The notes below the pieces were generated by a model. It ran no database searches. It saw nothing but the letters and a program-made list of their open reading frames with translations, and was not told where the DNA came from. Shown one piece after another: positions 17,914-27,001 of a stretch of DNA of 64,000 nucleotides (within the stretch, counting starts at the first letter, position 1; each line of letters opens with the position of its first letter). Both the position numbers and the translations under genes were made by a program. Source of the stretch: Streptomyces graminofaciens (lineage in GTDB: Bacteria > Actinomycetota > Actinomycetes > Streptomycetales > Streptomycetaceae); assembly GCF_030294945.1 (NCBI RefSeq), contig NZ_AP018448.1:5300001-5364000 (forward strand), in the 5' to 3' direction.

Positions 17914-18759
17914 TCACGCCGTCGCCGAGCGGTACTTCCGTACCGACAGCGTCCGGAATATGAGGATGATCAGGACCGAGTAGATCAGCGAGGCCCACAC
18001 GGAGTGCTGCATCGGCCAGGCCGTCGACGTCGACACCCCGGGGTTGCCGAACAGCTCACGGCAGGCCTGCACCGTGGCGCTGAACGGGTTCCAGTCGGCG
18101 ACATGACGCAGCCAGGGCGTCATCCGGCTGGAGTCCACGAACGCGTTCGAGATGAATGTGACCGGGAAGAGCCAGATCAGCCCGCCGGAGGTGGCGGCCT
18201 CGGGGGTGCGCACGGAGAGGCCGATGAGCGCGCCGACCCAGGTGAACGCGTACCCGAGCAGAAGCAGCAGCCCGAAGGCGCCGAGCACCTCGCCGATGCT
18301 GGTGTGGGTCCGCCAGCCGACCAGCAGGGCGACCATGGCCAGCACGAACAGCGTGAGAGCCGTCTGCACCAGGTCGGCGAGCGTACGTCCGGTCAGCACG
18401 GCCCCGCGCGCCATGGGCAGGGAGCGGAAGCGGTCGATGAGCCCCTTGTGCATGTCGTCGGCGATGCCGGCACCGGCGCCCGCGGTTGCGAACGTGACGG
18501 TCTGGGCGAAGATCCCTGCCATCAGGAACTCGCGGTAGACGGCGGAGTCCGTGGTTCCGTCGATGTTCATGGAGCCGCCGAAGACATAGCTGAACAGCAC
18601 CACGAACATGATGGGCTGAATCAGCCCGAAGATCACCATCTCGGGGATCCGGGACATGCGAATCAGGTTCCGCTTGGCGACGACCAGTGAGTCCCGGACG
18701 GACTGTGTGATCGGGTTGCCGGGCGGGGGGACCCGAACGGTGTCGGTGACGGCGCTCAC
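17914..18759 (-). CDS. ABC-2 type exporter permease (DrrB-like)
   Basis: This 281-residue protein starts at GTG in a GTGA overlap with the ATPase gene stop. It has about six membrane helices, and the ABC-2 signature region near the C-terminal third (GGLIWLFPVTFISNAFVDSSRMTPWLRHVADWNP) is typical of DrrB/daunorubicin-type permeases. With the preceding ATPase it would form an efflux or export transporter. Substrate is unknown. It is probably under the operator-promoter at 19879-19907. Confidence 0.92.
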   Translation of the reverse strand: MSAVTDTVRVPPPGNPITQSVRDSLVVAKRNLIRMSRIPEMVIFGLIQPIMFVVLFSYVFGGSMNIDGTTDSAVYREFLMAGIFAQTVTFATAGAGAGIADDMHKGLIDRFRSLPMARGAVLTGRTLADLVQTALTLFVLAMVALLVGWRTHTSIGEVLGAFGLLLLLGYAFTWVGALIGLSVRTPEAATSGGLIWLFPVTFISNAFVDSSRMTPWLRHVADWNPFSATVQACRELFGNPGVSTSTAWPMQHSVWASLIYSVLIILIFRTLSVRKYRSATA

Positions 18760-19775
18760 TCGGTGGTCTCCTTTCCTCGTCCTCGTGCCTTGGTGTCGGC
18801 GGGCGTGCCGTTCGCGCCGTTCTCCTCGTCCCTGGCCTCCGCCACGTGGCCCGTCAGGGAGAGGAAGACGTCGTCCAGGGTGGGCCGGCGCAGGCCGATG
18901 TCGTCGATCTCGATGCCGCGGACGTCCAGCTCGCGGATGACCTCGGCGAGAAGCTTGGCGCCGCCGGTGACGGGGACCGTGAGCTTGCGGGTGTGCTCCT
19001 CGACGGTGGGGTCGCCCTTGCCGAAGCCCGTCAGCACCTCCACGGCGTCCCGTATGTGTTCGCGCTCGTGCACGACGACCTCGACGCGCTCGCCGCCGGT
19101 GCGGGCCTTGAGTTCGTCGGAGGTGCCCCGGGCGATGACCCGGCCGTGGTCGACGACCGCGATGTCATGCGCCAGGTTGTCGGCCTCTTCGAGGTACTGC
19201 GTGGTCAGCAGCAGGGTCGTACCCCCGGAGACGAGCTGCTTGATGACGTCCCACAGATGCTGGCGGTTGCGGGGGTCGAGTCCGGTGGTCGGCTCGTCCA
19301 TGAACATCACCGGTGGTGAGACCACCAGCGCGGCCGCCAGGTCGAGGCGGCGGCGCATACCCCCGGAGTAGGTCTTGGCGGGCCGGTCGGCGGCCTCCGC
19401 GAGGTTGAACTGCTCCAGCAGCTCGCCCGCGCGCACCTTCGCGGCCTTGGCCCGCATCTGGTAGAGCTGGCCGACCATCTGCAGGTTCTCCCGGCCCGTC
19501 AGATATTCGTCGACCGCGGCGAACTGGCCGGAGAGGCCGACCGAGCGGCGGACGGCGTCAGGGTGCTTGAGGACGTCGATGCCCGCGACGACCGCCTTGC
19601 CGCTGTCGGGCCGCAGCAGGGTCGTGAGACATCGGACGGTGGTCGTCTTGCCCGCGCCGTTCGGCCCGAGCAGACCCAGGACGGTGCCCTCGGGGACATC
19701 GAGGTCGACACCGTCCAGAGCCCTTACGTCACCGAAGGTCTTCACCAGGCCTTCGGCATAGATGGCGCCTGGCAT
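18756..19775 (-). CDS. ABC exporter ATPase (DrrA-like)
   Basis: This 339-residue protein starts at ATG (MPGAIYAEGLVKTFG) with GTGGAGAA upstream. Walker A is GPNGAGKTTT, the signature YSGGMRRRLDLA and Walker B VMFMDEPTTGLD. The C-terminal 90 residues match the DUF4162 extension of DrrA proteins. It energises the permease encoded immediately downstream. A plausible sigma-70 promoter with a palindrome filling its spacer lies about 105 bp upstream, which predicts control by a repressor. Confidence 0.94.
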   Translation of the reverse strand: MPGAIYAEGLVKTFGDVRALDGVDLDVPEGTVLGLLGPNGAGKTTTVRCLTTLLRPDSGKAVVAGIDVLKHPDAVRRSVGLSGQFAAVDEYLTGRENLQMVGQLYQMRAKAAKVRAGELLEQFNLAEAADRPAKTYSGGMRRRLDLAAALVVSPPVMFMDEPTTGLDPRNRQHLWDVIKQLVSGGTTLLLTTQYLEEADNLAHDIAVVDHGRVIARGTSDELKARTGGERVEVVVHEREHIRDAVEVLTGFGKGDPTVEEHTRKLTVPVTGGAKLLAEVIRELDVRGIEIDDIGLRRPTLDDVFLSLTGHVAEARDEENGANGTPADTKARGRGKETTE

Positions 19776-19878
19776 ATGAGTTCTCCACGTAGTCGGATTC
19801 CTTCGCAAAAGCCTAGGATTGTGCGTTTTGCTCTGCCCGACAGGTGGCGTGGGCCACACGTCGGGCGACACGACACAC

Positions 19879-19907
19879 ACCATAACGCGATGTATCGCGT
19901 CTCTCAA
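19879..19907 (-). promoter_or_regulatory. Promoter with operator palindrome filling the spacer, for the DrrAB-type exporter
   Basis: On the minus strand TTGAGA (19902-19907) and TATGGT (19879-19884) are separated by exactly 17 bp. The spacer holds the palindrome ACGCGAT-AC-ATCGCGT (19885-19900). A repressor bound there would block RNA polymerase. The shape fits TetR-family operators. No TetR gene is adjacent; the nearest regulator is MarR at 21,322. Confidence 0.7.
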
Positions 19908-19945
19908 TGGAGTTACTCGAACGAGTGACAAACGGGGTGCCGACC

Positions 19946-21175
19946 TCAGTCGATGACCGTGTAGCCCGCCTCGCGCAGGGCGTGGCCGACCTCGGCGCAG
20001 TGCCTGGGCCCCCTCGTCTCCAGGTGCAGCTCGACCTCCACCTCCGTGAGCCCGAGCCGGGGATCGGTCCGGACATGGCTCACGTCGAGGACATTAGCGT
20101 CGACCACTGACAACACCCCGAGAAGCGTCGCGAGGGCGCCCGGGCGGTCGGTGAGGCGGAGGCGAACCTGCAGGTAGCGGCCACCGGCGGCCATGCCGTG
20201 GCGCAGGACGCGCTGCATCAGCACGGGGTCGACGTTGCCGCCTGAGAGGACCGCGACCACGGGGCCCTCGAAGGAGCCCGGGTCGCGCAGCAGGGCCGCG
20301 ACGGGGCTCGCGCCGGCCGGTTCCACGACCAGCTTGGCCCGCTCCAGGCAGAGCAGCAGGGCGCTGGAGAGGTTGTCCTCGGAGACCGTGCGGACCTCGT
20401 CGACCAGGTCGGCGATGATGTCGAACGGCACGTCGCCGGGCCGCCCGACCTTGATACCGTCGGCCATCGTCGCCGGGTGCTCCACCGCCACGGGGCGGCC
20501 GGCCGCGAGCGAGAGCGGGTAAGCGGCCGCGCCCTCCGCCTGCACACCGACGATCCGGACGTCCGGCCGCAGCGCCTTCACCGCGGTCGCGATGCCCGCG
20601 GCGAGCCCTCCGCCACCGATGCCCACGACGATCGTGCGCACCTCGGGGCACTGCTCCAGGATCTCCAGGCCGACCGTGCCCTGGCCCGCGATGACGTCGG
20701 GGTGGTCGAAGGGGTGGATGAACACCGCGCCCGTCTCGGCCGCGTACTGCTGGGCGGCGGCGAGTGTCTCGTCGACCACCGTGCCGTGCAGGCGTACCTC
20801 GGCGCCGTACTCCTCGGTCGCGCTGATCTTCGGCAGTGGGGCGCCCTTCGGCATGAAGACCATGGAGCGCACGCCGAGCAGGGCGGAGGCGAGGGCGACG
20901 CCCTGCGCGTGGTTGCCCGCGCTGGCCGCGACGACGCCGAGGGCGCGCTGCTCCGGCAGCAGGCCGGCGATGCGCACGTACGCGCCGCGCAGCTTGAACG
21001 ACCCCGTCCGCTGGAGGTTCTCGCACTTGAGGTGGACCGGCGCGCCGACGAGCTGCGTCAGATGCCTGCTGCCCTCCATCGCGGTGACACGTGCGATGCC
21101 ACCGAGCATCTTCTGGGCACCCCGTACGTCGTCCAGTGTCACCGTGGGAAAGGAGTCAGCGGTGCGGTAGCTCAT
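19946..21175 (-). CDS. ilvA: Threonine ammonia-lyase (threonine dehydratase)
   Basis: This 409-residue protein starts at ATG (MSYRTADSF); two in-frame GTG codons precede it, and no strong ribosome-binding site decides. PLP lysine is in SFKLRGAY, the phosphate-binding loop in GIGGGGLAAG and the dinucleotide-like SAGNHAQG is present. Residues from about 325 form an ACT domain. It converts threonine to 2-oxobutanoate for isoleucine, or catabolically for propionyl-CoA. The length with one ACT domain matches the shorter IlvA/TdcB-like form, so a catabolic role is possible. It is divergent from the MarR gene. Confidence 0.92.
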   Translation of the reverse strand: MSYRTADSFPTVTLDDVRGAQKMLGGIARVTAMEGSRHLTQLVGAPVHLKCENLQRTGSFKLRGAYVRIAGLLPEQRALGVVAASAGNHAQGVALASALLGVRSMVFMPKGAPLPKISATEEYGAEVRLHGTVVDETLAAAQQYAAETGAVFIHPFDHPDVIAGQGTVGLEILEQCPEVRTIVVGIGGGGLAAGIATAVKALRPDVRIVGVQAEGAAAYPLSLAAGRPVAVEHPATMADGIKVGRPGDVPFDIIADLVDEVRTVSEDNLSSALLLCLERAKLVVEPAGASPVAALLRDPGSFEGPVVAVLSGGNVDPVLMQRVLRHGMAAGGRYLQVRLRLTDRPGALATLLGVLSVVDANVLDVSHVRTDPRLGLTEVEVELHLETRGPRHCAEVGHALREAGYTVID

Positions 21176-21321
21176 GACCACCAGTCTCGCAGTTCACAGC
21201 GGACGAGCGCGGTCGTGACCAAGGGCCGGAACGGGTTTCGGCGGCGTCGGTACAGCCCGCCTTTTGTCCGCGTACCCTGTCCCCCAACCCAGCGCCCCAC
21301 GCATGAATTGAGCCTTTGGCC

Positions 21322-21834
21322 ATGCCCACAACACCTGAAATGTCGATGGACATGACGACCGTCGGTGACAACGGTCTTCTCGACACGCTGCAGCACGAGG
21401 TCGCGGTGTTCGCACGCCGTGCCGAGCAGACCCGGCTCGGCGGCGTGGGGCAGGTGCGCAACTCCATGGACCGTGCCGCGTATCTGCTGCTCAACCGCCT
21501 CGACAAGGAAGGCCCGATGGGCGTCAAGGCGCTCGCGGCGAGCATGGGGATCGACTCGTCGACGGTCACCCGGCAGGTGGCTCCGCTGGTCGACACCGGC
21601 CTCGTCAAGCGGACCTCGCACCCGGAGGACGGCCGGGCGGTGGTGCTCCAGCTCTCTCCGCGCGGGCTCTCCCGGCTCGAGGAGGTACGTTCCTCCAGGC
21701 GCCAGCTGATGGCCGATCTGACCGAGGACTGGGCGCCCGAGGAGCGCGAGGCGTTCTGCTCGCTGCTCACGCGGTTCAACACCGCGCTGTCCGCGCGCAT
21801 GGGTGCCGCCCCGGAGGCCCCGGCGCCGTCCTGA
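21322..21834 (+). CDS. MarR family transcriptional regulator
   Basis: This 170-residue protein starts at ATG 21322 (MPTTPEMSMDM); a TTG 6 bp earlier is in frame. A winged helix lies near residues 55-120: RAAYLLLNRLDKEGPMGVKALA, the recognition helix SSTVTRQVAPLVDTGLV and the wing RTSHPEDGRAVVLQLS. Flanking helices provide the dimer interface. It lies head to head with ilvA across 146 bp, so it may control itself or ilvA; no clear operator was found. Confidence 0.92.
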   Translation: MPTTPEMSMDMTTVGDNGLLDTLQHEVAVFARRAEQTRLGGVGQVRNSMDRAAYLLLNRLDKEGPMGVKALAASMGIDSSTVTRQVAPLVDTGLVKRTSHPEDGRAVVLQLSPRGLSRLEEVRSSRRQLMADLTEDWAPEEREAFCSLLTRFNTALSARMGAAPEAPAPS

Positions 21835-21955
21835 GGGTCCAAGCGGCCTTCACGCACACGCGTGCCGCCCGGCTCTTGACCGGGCGGCCGACTCTGACCT
21901 GATATGAGACGGGGCGGACCCCGTTTCCCCTCAGGGCCGCTCCCAGGCGGGAGGC

Positions 21956-22447
21956 GTGGTGCGAGAACGGCATACGGTTCAAGGCGCCCGCCGGGCCCGG
22001 GAGTTCGAGGCGTTCGTCGCGGGCGCGGCCGGCCGGCTGCTGCGGACCGCCACTCTGCTGGCGGCGGAGACCCCGGACGACAACCCGCGCGCGCGTCGCC
22101 TGCTGACCCACGCCCTCGCCCACACCTACGCCGACTGGGACCGGCTGCGGGGCGAGGACCCCTACGACCGGGCCCGTCAGCACCTGGCCGTGCGGTACGC
22201 GCGCGGGGCCTGGCACCAGTACGTGCCCTTCCGCTCCCCTCCGGGGGGTGTGCTGGGCGGGCTCGGTCCCCGGGAGCGCCTGGTCCTCGTCCTCAGGCTG
22301 TACGAGGGTGTCGCCGAGGAGCAGACGGCGGCGCTGCTCGGGCTGACCGTCGAGCGCGTCGAAGTGATGTGCACGCGCGCGATGGAGAAGGTTCTGCGCC
22401 CCCCGCGCAGCCCCGCCCAGGCCGTGGCGAAGGTGGTGCCGTCGTGA
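21956..22447 (+). CDS. ECF sigma factor-like protein
   Basis: This 163-residue protein starts at either of two adjacent GTG codons (21956 or 21959) after GGGAGG. The C-terminal third is a sigma region 4: LGPRERLVLVLRLYEGVAEEQTAALLGLTVERVEVMCTRAM. The N-terminal part resembles region 2 only weakly, and the -10-recognition residues cannot be assigned. It may be a divergent SigE-type sigma factor or a sigma-like regulator. It overlaps the next gene as GTGA. Confidence 0.75.
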   Translation: MVRERHTVQGARRAREFEAFVAGAAGRLLRTATLLAAETPDDNPRARRLLTHALAHTYADWDRLRGEDPYDRARQHLAVRYARGAWHQYVPFRSPPGGVLGGLGPRERLVLVLRLYEGVAEEQTAALLGLTVERVEVMCTRAMEKVLRPPRSPAQAVAKVVPS

Positions 22448-22692
22448 ACGTACGACAGCGGGAGGCGGCCGTACGGCGGCTCCTGGAGGGCACGCCGCCG
22501 CCGGTACCGCCCGAGCTGTACCCGGAGGCGGTACGGCGCGGGAACCGTATGCTGCGCCGCCGGACGGCGGCCCGGCGGCTGCTGTGGCTGGTGCTGCTGG
22601 CCGCCGTGATCGCCTTCGTGGTGTGGGCGTCGACGGCCCGCCCCTGGGTGGAGCCGCCGTCGGAGACGACTCCACCGGTGACGGGCTGGTGA
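22444..22692 (+). CDS. Small membrane protein coupled to the sigma-like gene
   Basis: This 82-residue protein starts at GTG overlapping the upstream stop (GTGA). A basic N-terminus (REAAVRRLLEG, RRGNRMLRRRTAARR) is followed by one helix (LLWLVLLAAVIAFVVWAS) and a Pro/Glu-rich outer tail. Size, topology and coupling suggest an anti-sigma-like or membrane-tethering partner of the sigma-like protein; no zinc motif is present. This is inference from context. Confidence 0.75.
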   Translation: MNVRQREAAVRRLLEGTPPPVPPELYPEAVRRGNRMLRRRTAARRLLWLVLLAAVIAFVVWASTARPWVEPPSETTPPVTGW

Positions 22693-22704
22693 GCGCCCAC
22701 GGAT

Positions 22705-23859
22705 TCAGCCGAGGGCCTGCTGGAGGTCCTCCAGGAGGTCGTCGACGTTCTCGATGCCCACGGAGAGGCGTACGAGGTCGGCGGGGACCTCCAGGGCGGA
22801 GCCGGCCGCGGAGGCGTGCGTCATACGGCCCGGGTGCTCGATGAGCGACTCGACGCCGCCCAGGGACTCGCCGAGCGTGAACACCTTGGCGCGGTTGCAG
22901 ACCTCGACGGCAGCCTCCTCGCCGCCGGTGACCTGGAACGACACCATGCCGCCGAACGACTTCATCTGCTTGGCGGCGACCTCGTGACCGGGGTGGTCGG
23001 GCAGGCCCGGGTAGAGCACGCGGGACACGCGCGGGTGCCGGGTGAGCATGTCGGCGACCTTCGTGGCGTTCTCGCTGTGCCGGTCCATGCGCACGGCGAG
23101 CGTCTTGGCGCCGCGCAGCACGAGCCAGGAGTCGAAGGGCCCGGCGACCGCGCCCATCGCGTTCTGGTGGTACGCCAGTTCCTCGCCCAGTTCCTGGTCG
23201 CCGACGACCAGGGCGCCGCCGACGACGTCCGAGTGGCCGCCCATGTACTTGGTGAGCGAGTGCACGACGACGTCCGCGCCGAGCGCGAGCGGCTGCTGGA
23301 GGTAGGGCGTGGCGAAGGTGTTGTCGACGACCAGCTTCGCGCCGGCCTCGCGGGCGATCTGGGCGACCGCGGGGATGTCGGTGATGCCGAGCAGCGGGTT
23401 GGAGGGGGTCTCCACCCAGACGGCCTTGGTCTTCGGCGTGATGGCGGCCCGTACGGCCGCGGGGTCGCTGGTGTCGGCGACGGACCAGTCCACGCCCCAC
23501 CGGGAGACGACCTTCGCGAAGAGGCGGAACGTGCCGCCGTACGCGTCGTTGGGGATGACCACGTGGTCGCCCGGGCTGAGCAGTGTGCGCAGCAGGCAGT
23601 CCTCGGCCGCCAGTCCCGACGCGAACGCGAGACCGCGCCGGCCGCCCTCCAGGGCGGCGAGGTTCTCCTCCAGCGCGGTACGGGTGGGGTTGGCGCTGCG
23701 GCTGTACTCGTAGCCGCCGCGCAGGCCTCCGACGCCGTCCTGCTTGTAGGTCGAGACCTGATAGATCGGTGGGACGACCGCGCCGGTGAGGGGATCCGCG
23801 GTGTTGCCCGCGTGGATCGCGAGGGTCTCGAAGTGCTGACTGATGTGGGTGTCGCTCAT
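22705..23859 (-). CDS. metB: Cystathionine gamma-synthase/lyase (PLP)
   Basis: This 384-residue protein belongs to the Cys/Met metabolism PLP family. The Schiff-base lysine is in HSLTKYMGGHSD, and YEYSRSANPTR and the ETPSNP box are conserved. It either condenses O-acyl-homoserine with cysteine (MetB) or cleaves cystathionine; the two cannot be separated reliably by eye. A single gene is convergent with the small membrane protein gene, 12 bp apart. Confidence 0.9.
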   Translation of the reverse strand: MSDTHISQHFETLAIHAGNTADPLTGAVVPPIYQVSTYKQDGVGGLRGGYEYSRSANPTRTALEENLAALEGGRRGLAFASGLAAEDCLLRTLLSPGDHVVIPNDAYGGTFRLFAKVVSRWGVDWSVADTSDPAAVRAAITPKTKAVWVETPSNPLLGITDIPAVAQIAREAGAKLVVDNTFATPYLQQPLALGADVVVHSLTKYMGGHSDVVGGALVVGDQELGEELAYHQNAMGAVAGPFDSWLVLRGAKTLAVRMDRHSENATKVADMLTRHPRVSRVLYPGLPDHPGHEVAAKQMKSFGGMVSFQVTGGEEAAVEVCNRAKVFTLGESLGGVESLIEHPGRMTHASAAGSALEVPADLVRLSVGIENVDDLLEDLQQALG

Positions 23860-23890
23860 GGTTGTCGAGCGTAATGCTCCGCGCGGAAAC

Positions 23891-23944
23891 GGTGCGCCTC
23901 ATGGCTCGCGGGTTATGGGTGCGCCTCATGGCTCGCGGGTGATG
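23891..23944. repeat. 27-bp tandem duplication
   Basis: Two adjacent 27-bp units begin GGTGCGCCTCATGGCTCGCG; they differ at one position (TTATG versus TGATG). They lie in the 192-bp divergent region between metB and the hypothetical gene at 24,052. Confidence 0.9.
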
Positions 23945-24051
23945 GTGGTGGGGCGGGTGCGGGTGGGTGGGGGCTGGTCGCGCGAGGGCGAGGACAGGGC
24001 CGTCGCCGACCACGTTGGCCAATTGTCGGAGGCGTCTGGAACCCTTGGCGT

Positions 24052-25170
24052 ATGGAGATTCTCTGGGGCCTGATGGCACTGCTCATGATCGGCTTTGTGA
24101 TGTGGCCGGTCATGGCTCGCAGGCGTGCCGGAATTCAGCAGGTCGCGCCGGGCGACCCGGACGCCGCGGACCCGGCGAACTACGGGTTCGTACGGCAGGA
24201 GCTGCTGGACGTGCGGATGCCCGGCCCGGACCAGGACCTGCTGGACGTCCTGGACCTCGTGCAGCGCTCGCAGGACCACCGTTCCGCCGCCCAGCTGCTC
24301 GCGGGCACGGAGACCGAGGGCGAGGTCCGCTGGCAGCGGGTGCAGGCCTTCGCGGGCGCGGCCGCGTTGGAGTTGCAGCAGCGGCCGGGCGGGGTGAGCG
24401 AGTCGCCGGGCGGGCAGTGGCTGAGGGTGTGGCGCGCGGAGGCCCCCAAGGACGCCGGCGGCGCCGCGGTGCACGCGGAGTTCCTGGTGCAGCAGGCGTG
24501 GCGGACGTCGTCGCCGGGCACGGACGACTTCCGGATCATCATGGAGGAGGCGCGGTCGGCGTGCGGCGACGCGGCGCTGCTCGCCCCCGGTGACCCGATC
24601 CCGTACATCATCGAGCTGTCGGTCGCGCGTGGGCTCGGCTACTCCCGCGAGGAGTTCGAGCAGCTCTGGCTGAGGATCCTCGACCGCGCCCCGGCGCACA
24701 TGGGCGCGCATCTGGCGGCGCTGCACTACTGGTGCGAGAAGTGGCACGGCTCGCGCGAGCTGGCGTACTCCTTCGCCGAGGCCGCCGCGGCCCGTGCCCC
24801 GCAGGGGTCGCTGCTGGCGGCGATGCCACTGTTCGCCGTCTTCGAGCACCTGCCCGAGGTGAACCTGGTCAGCGGCTTCTACCAGAGCGAGGTCGTCACC
24901 AAGGCGATCCACGGCGCCCTGTTCGCGGTGCACGCGGCACGGCCCGACGACCCGATGCTGGCCCATGTCCGCCATCTGCTGATCTTCTTCCTGGTGCGCG
25001 GCGAGCGCTGGGGCGAGGCCATGAACCAGCTGGTCCATGTCGACGGCCATGTGGGCGCCCTCCCCTGGACCCTGACCACCGACCCGGCGGAGGACTACGC
25101 GATATACCGGGCGCTGGCGGTGGCGGGCTACGAGGCGAACGGCGGCAGCCCGGCGACACTCATGCACTGA
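24052..25170 (+). CDS. Membrane-anchored helical-repeat protein, paralog 1
   Basis: This 372-residue protein has an N-terminal membrane helix (WGLMALLMIGFVMWPVM) and then an alpha-helical soluble domain. Near residues 210-265 it reads HLAALHYWCEKWHGSRELAYSF and GSLLAAMPLFAVFEHL, closely matching the protein encoded at 26,998-28,092. No catalytic motif is visible. The family resembles DUF4034-type proteins, though this is uncertain. It stands just before an M48 protease gene that has the paralog on its other side. Confidence 0.85.
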   Translation: MEILWGLMALLMIGFVMWPVMARRRAGIQQVAPGDPDAADPANYGFVRQELLDVRMPGPDQDLLDVLDLVQRSQDHRSAAQLLAGTETEGEVRWQRVQAFAGAAALELQQRPGGVSESPGGQWLRVWRAEAPKDAGGAAVHAEFLVQQAWRTSSPGTDDFRIIMEEARSACGDAALLAPGDPIPYIIELSVARGLGYSREEFEQLWLRILDRAPAHMGAHLAALHYWCEKWHGSRELAYSFAEAAAARAPQGSLLAAMPLFAVFEHLPEVNLVSGFYQSEVVTKAIHGALFAVHAARPDDPMLAHVRHLLIFFLVRGERWGEAMNQLVHVDGHVGALPWTLTTDPAEDYAIYRALAVAGYEANGGSPATLMH

Positions 25171-25354
25171 GCCGCGCCCCACCTCACGGCGGCCCCGCAT
25201 CCCCCGCTTCACGGCGCAGTAAGTGCTTGCCACCCGCCGTCCGGTAAGAAAGAATCCGCCCCCACACGGATTGGTCATGGACACGTCCCCGGCCGCCCGA
25301 TTTCACTGTTTTCGTGATCGTTCGCGATCTTTCCCGTGGGGGGACATCTGCCCG

Positions 25355-27001
25355 ATGGGCGCGACCCTGCGCGCATTGCGCGCTCTTGTGCTGCTCGCCG
25401 GCTTCTATCTGCTCGGCGTGCTCCTGCTCGCGGCGCTCGCGGGCGCCGACTACCTGCTGTACCTGTACGACGTCCCGTCCGGCCTCGCCAGCAAGCTGTA
25501 CCTGGTCTCCGTACTGCTGGCGATCCCGCTGGTGCGCGGCCTGTTCATGCTGCGCACCCCCAAGGGCGAAGAGCCGCCGGGGCTGGCGGTGAGCGAGGCC
25601 GACGAGCCCGAACTGTGGCGGACCGTACGGGAGTTGGCCGACCAGGTCGGCACCCGCGCGCCCTCGCGGATCGTGCTGACCGCCGACGTCAACGCGGCCG
25701 TCGGTGAGGACGCCCGGCTGCTCGGTCTGCTCCCCGGCCCGCGCCTGCTCCTGCTCGGCGTCCCCCTGATGCAGGGTCTGACCGAGGCGCAGCTGCGCGC
25801 GGTCCTCGCCCACGAGCTGGGCCACTACTCGAACGCCGACACCCGGCTCGCCGCGATCACCGTGCGCGGCCGCGCCCAGGTGCTGCGCACCATCGAGCAC
25901 TTCGAGGAGCGCGCCGACAGGACCGCCGGACGCGAGCGGGCCCGGCAGGAGAAGAAGAACGCCAAGAAGTTGGCCAAGGGGAAGCAGGCCAAGGAGATCG
26001 ACACCGCGGGGTCGGGCATCACCTACCGTGCGATGGCGGCGATCTACATGGGCTACGCGAAGCTCTACTTCCGCGCCACGCTCGCCGGTTCGCGCCGTCA
26101 GGAGTACGCCGCCGACGCCGCGGCCGCCCGGATCGTCGGCCGCGACGCCACCGCCTCGGCGCTGCGCGAGATCCCGGCGCTGGACGCCGCGTTCGGGTTC
26201 TACATGGACCGTTACGCGACGATGGGCGGCGGCGCCCGGCTGCTGCCGCCGCGCGGCGAGTTCTTCGGCGGTTTCGGCCACATGCTGAACGCCCGTCAGC
26301 TCGAACTGGTCGGCATACGCGACGACCTGCCCACCGAGCCGGTCTCGGCGTACGACTCGCACCCGCCGATCGCCGACCGCGTCCAGCGCATCGAGGCCCT
26401 GCCCTCCGACGGCCGCGCCGACGAGGCCAGGGGCGCGGCGCTCGCCCTGCTCGCCGCCCCGGAGCGGACCCTCACCGCTCTGGAGGACGCGGTCCTGGCG
26501 GACGACGTACGGCAGTTCCGGCGCGCCGGCGACTGGCAGGAACTGCTCGACGCCGCGATGGCGGAAGGATTCTCCTCCCTCGACACGCCGCTGCACCGGG
26601 CGCTCGCGATGTACACCAAGGAGCATCCGAGCCTGCCCGCGCTGCTCAAGGTCATCGAGGACGGCCAGCTGTGGCAGCTGGCCCGGCGGCTGCCGCTCTC
26701 CGACCAGGCCGCCGCCGCGAACGGCCGCGCCTTCCGCGAGTTCGTACGGCCCGCCCTCGCGGACGCGCTGCAGAGCATGGCCCTGGCCGAGCTGAGCACG
26801 CACGCCCTGCTGAGCTGGGAGTTCTCCTGGGAGAAGCCCGCCACCGTGCGTCTGCCCGCCGGGCCCGACGGCGAGGAGACCGACCTCGGCGCCGCGATCG
26901 AGGCGGCCGTCGGCGACCACCCTGACACCGAGCCGCTGCGCGCGCTCCTTCCCCCCGCTCCCCAAGGCCCCGCCGAGCGAGAAACGGACGCCCCGCGATG
27001 A
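25355..27001 (+). CDS. M48 family membrane metalloprotease
   Basis: This 548-residue protein starts at ATG with GTGGGGGGAC 10 bases before; an upstream ATG at 25277 is in frame but lacks a ribosome-binding site. It has two N-terminal membrane helices, the zinc motif AHELGHYSNAD, and the downstream third ligand region RRQEYAADAAAARI. This is the HtpX/Ste24 (M48) layout. The C-terminal 150 residues are an additional domain not needed for peptidase activity. Its stop overlaps the next start as ATGA, coupling it to the paralog-2 protein. Confidence 0.93.
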   Translation: MGATLRALRALVLLAGFYLLGVLLLAALAGADYLLYLYDVPSGLASKLYLVSVLLAIPLVRGLFMLRTPKGEEPPGLAVSEADEPELWRTVRELADQVGTRAPSRIVLTADVNAAVGEDARLLGLLPGPRLLLLGVPLMQGLTEAQLRAVLAHELGHYSNADTRLAAITVRGRAQVLRTIEHFEERADRTAGRERARQEKKNAKKLAKGKQAKEIDTAGSGITYRAMAAIYMGYAKLYFRATLAGSRRQEYAADAAAARIVGRDATASALREIPALDAAFGFYMDRYATMGGGARLLPPRGEFFGGFGHMLNARQLELVGIRDDLPTEPVSAYDSHPPIADRVQRIEALPSDGRADEARGAALALLAAPERTLTALEDAVLADDVRQFRRAGDWQELLDAAMAEGFSSLDTPLHRALAMYTKEHPSLPALLKVIEDGQLWQLARRLPLSDQAAAANGRAFREFVRPALADALQSMALAELSTHALLSWEFSWEKPATVRLPAGPDGEETDLGAAIEAAVGDHPDTEPLRALLPPAPQGPAERETDAPR

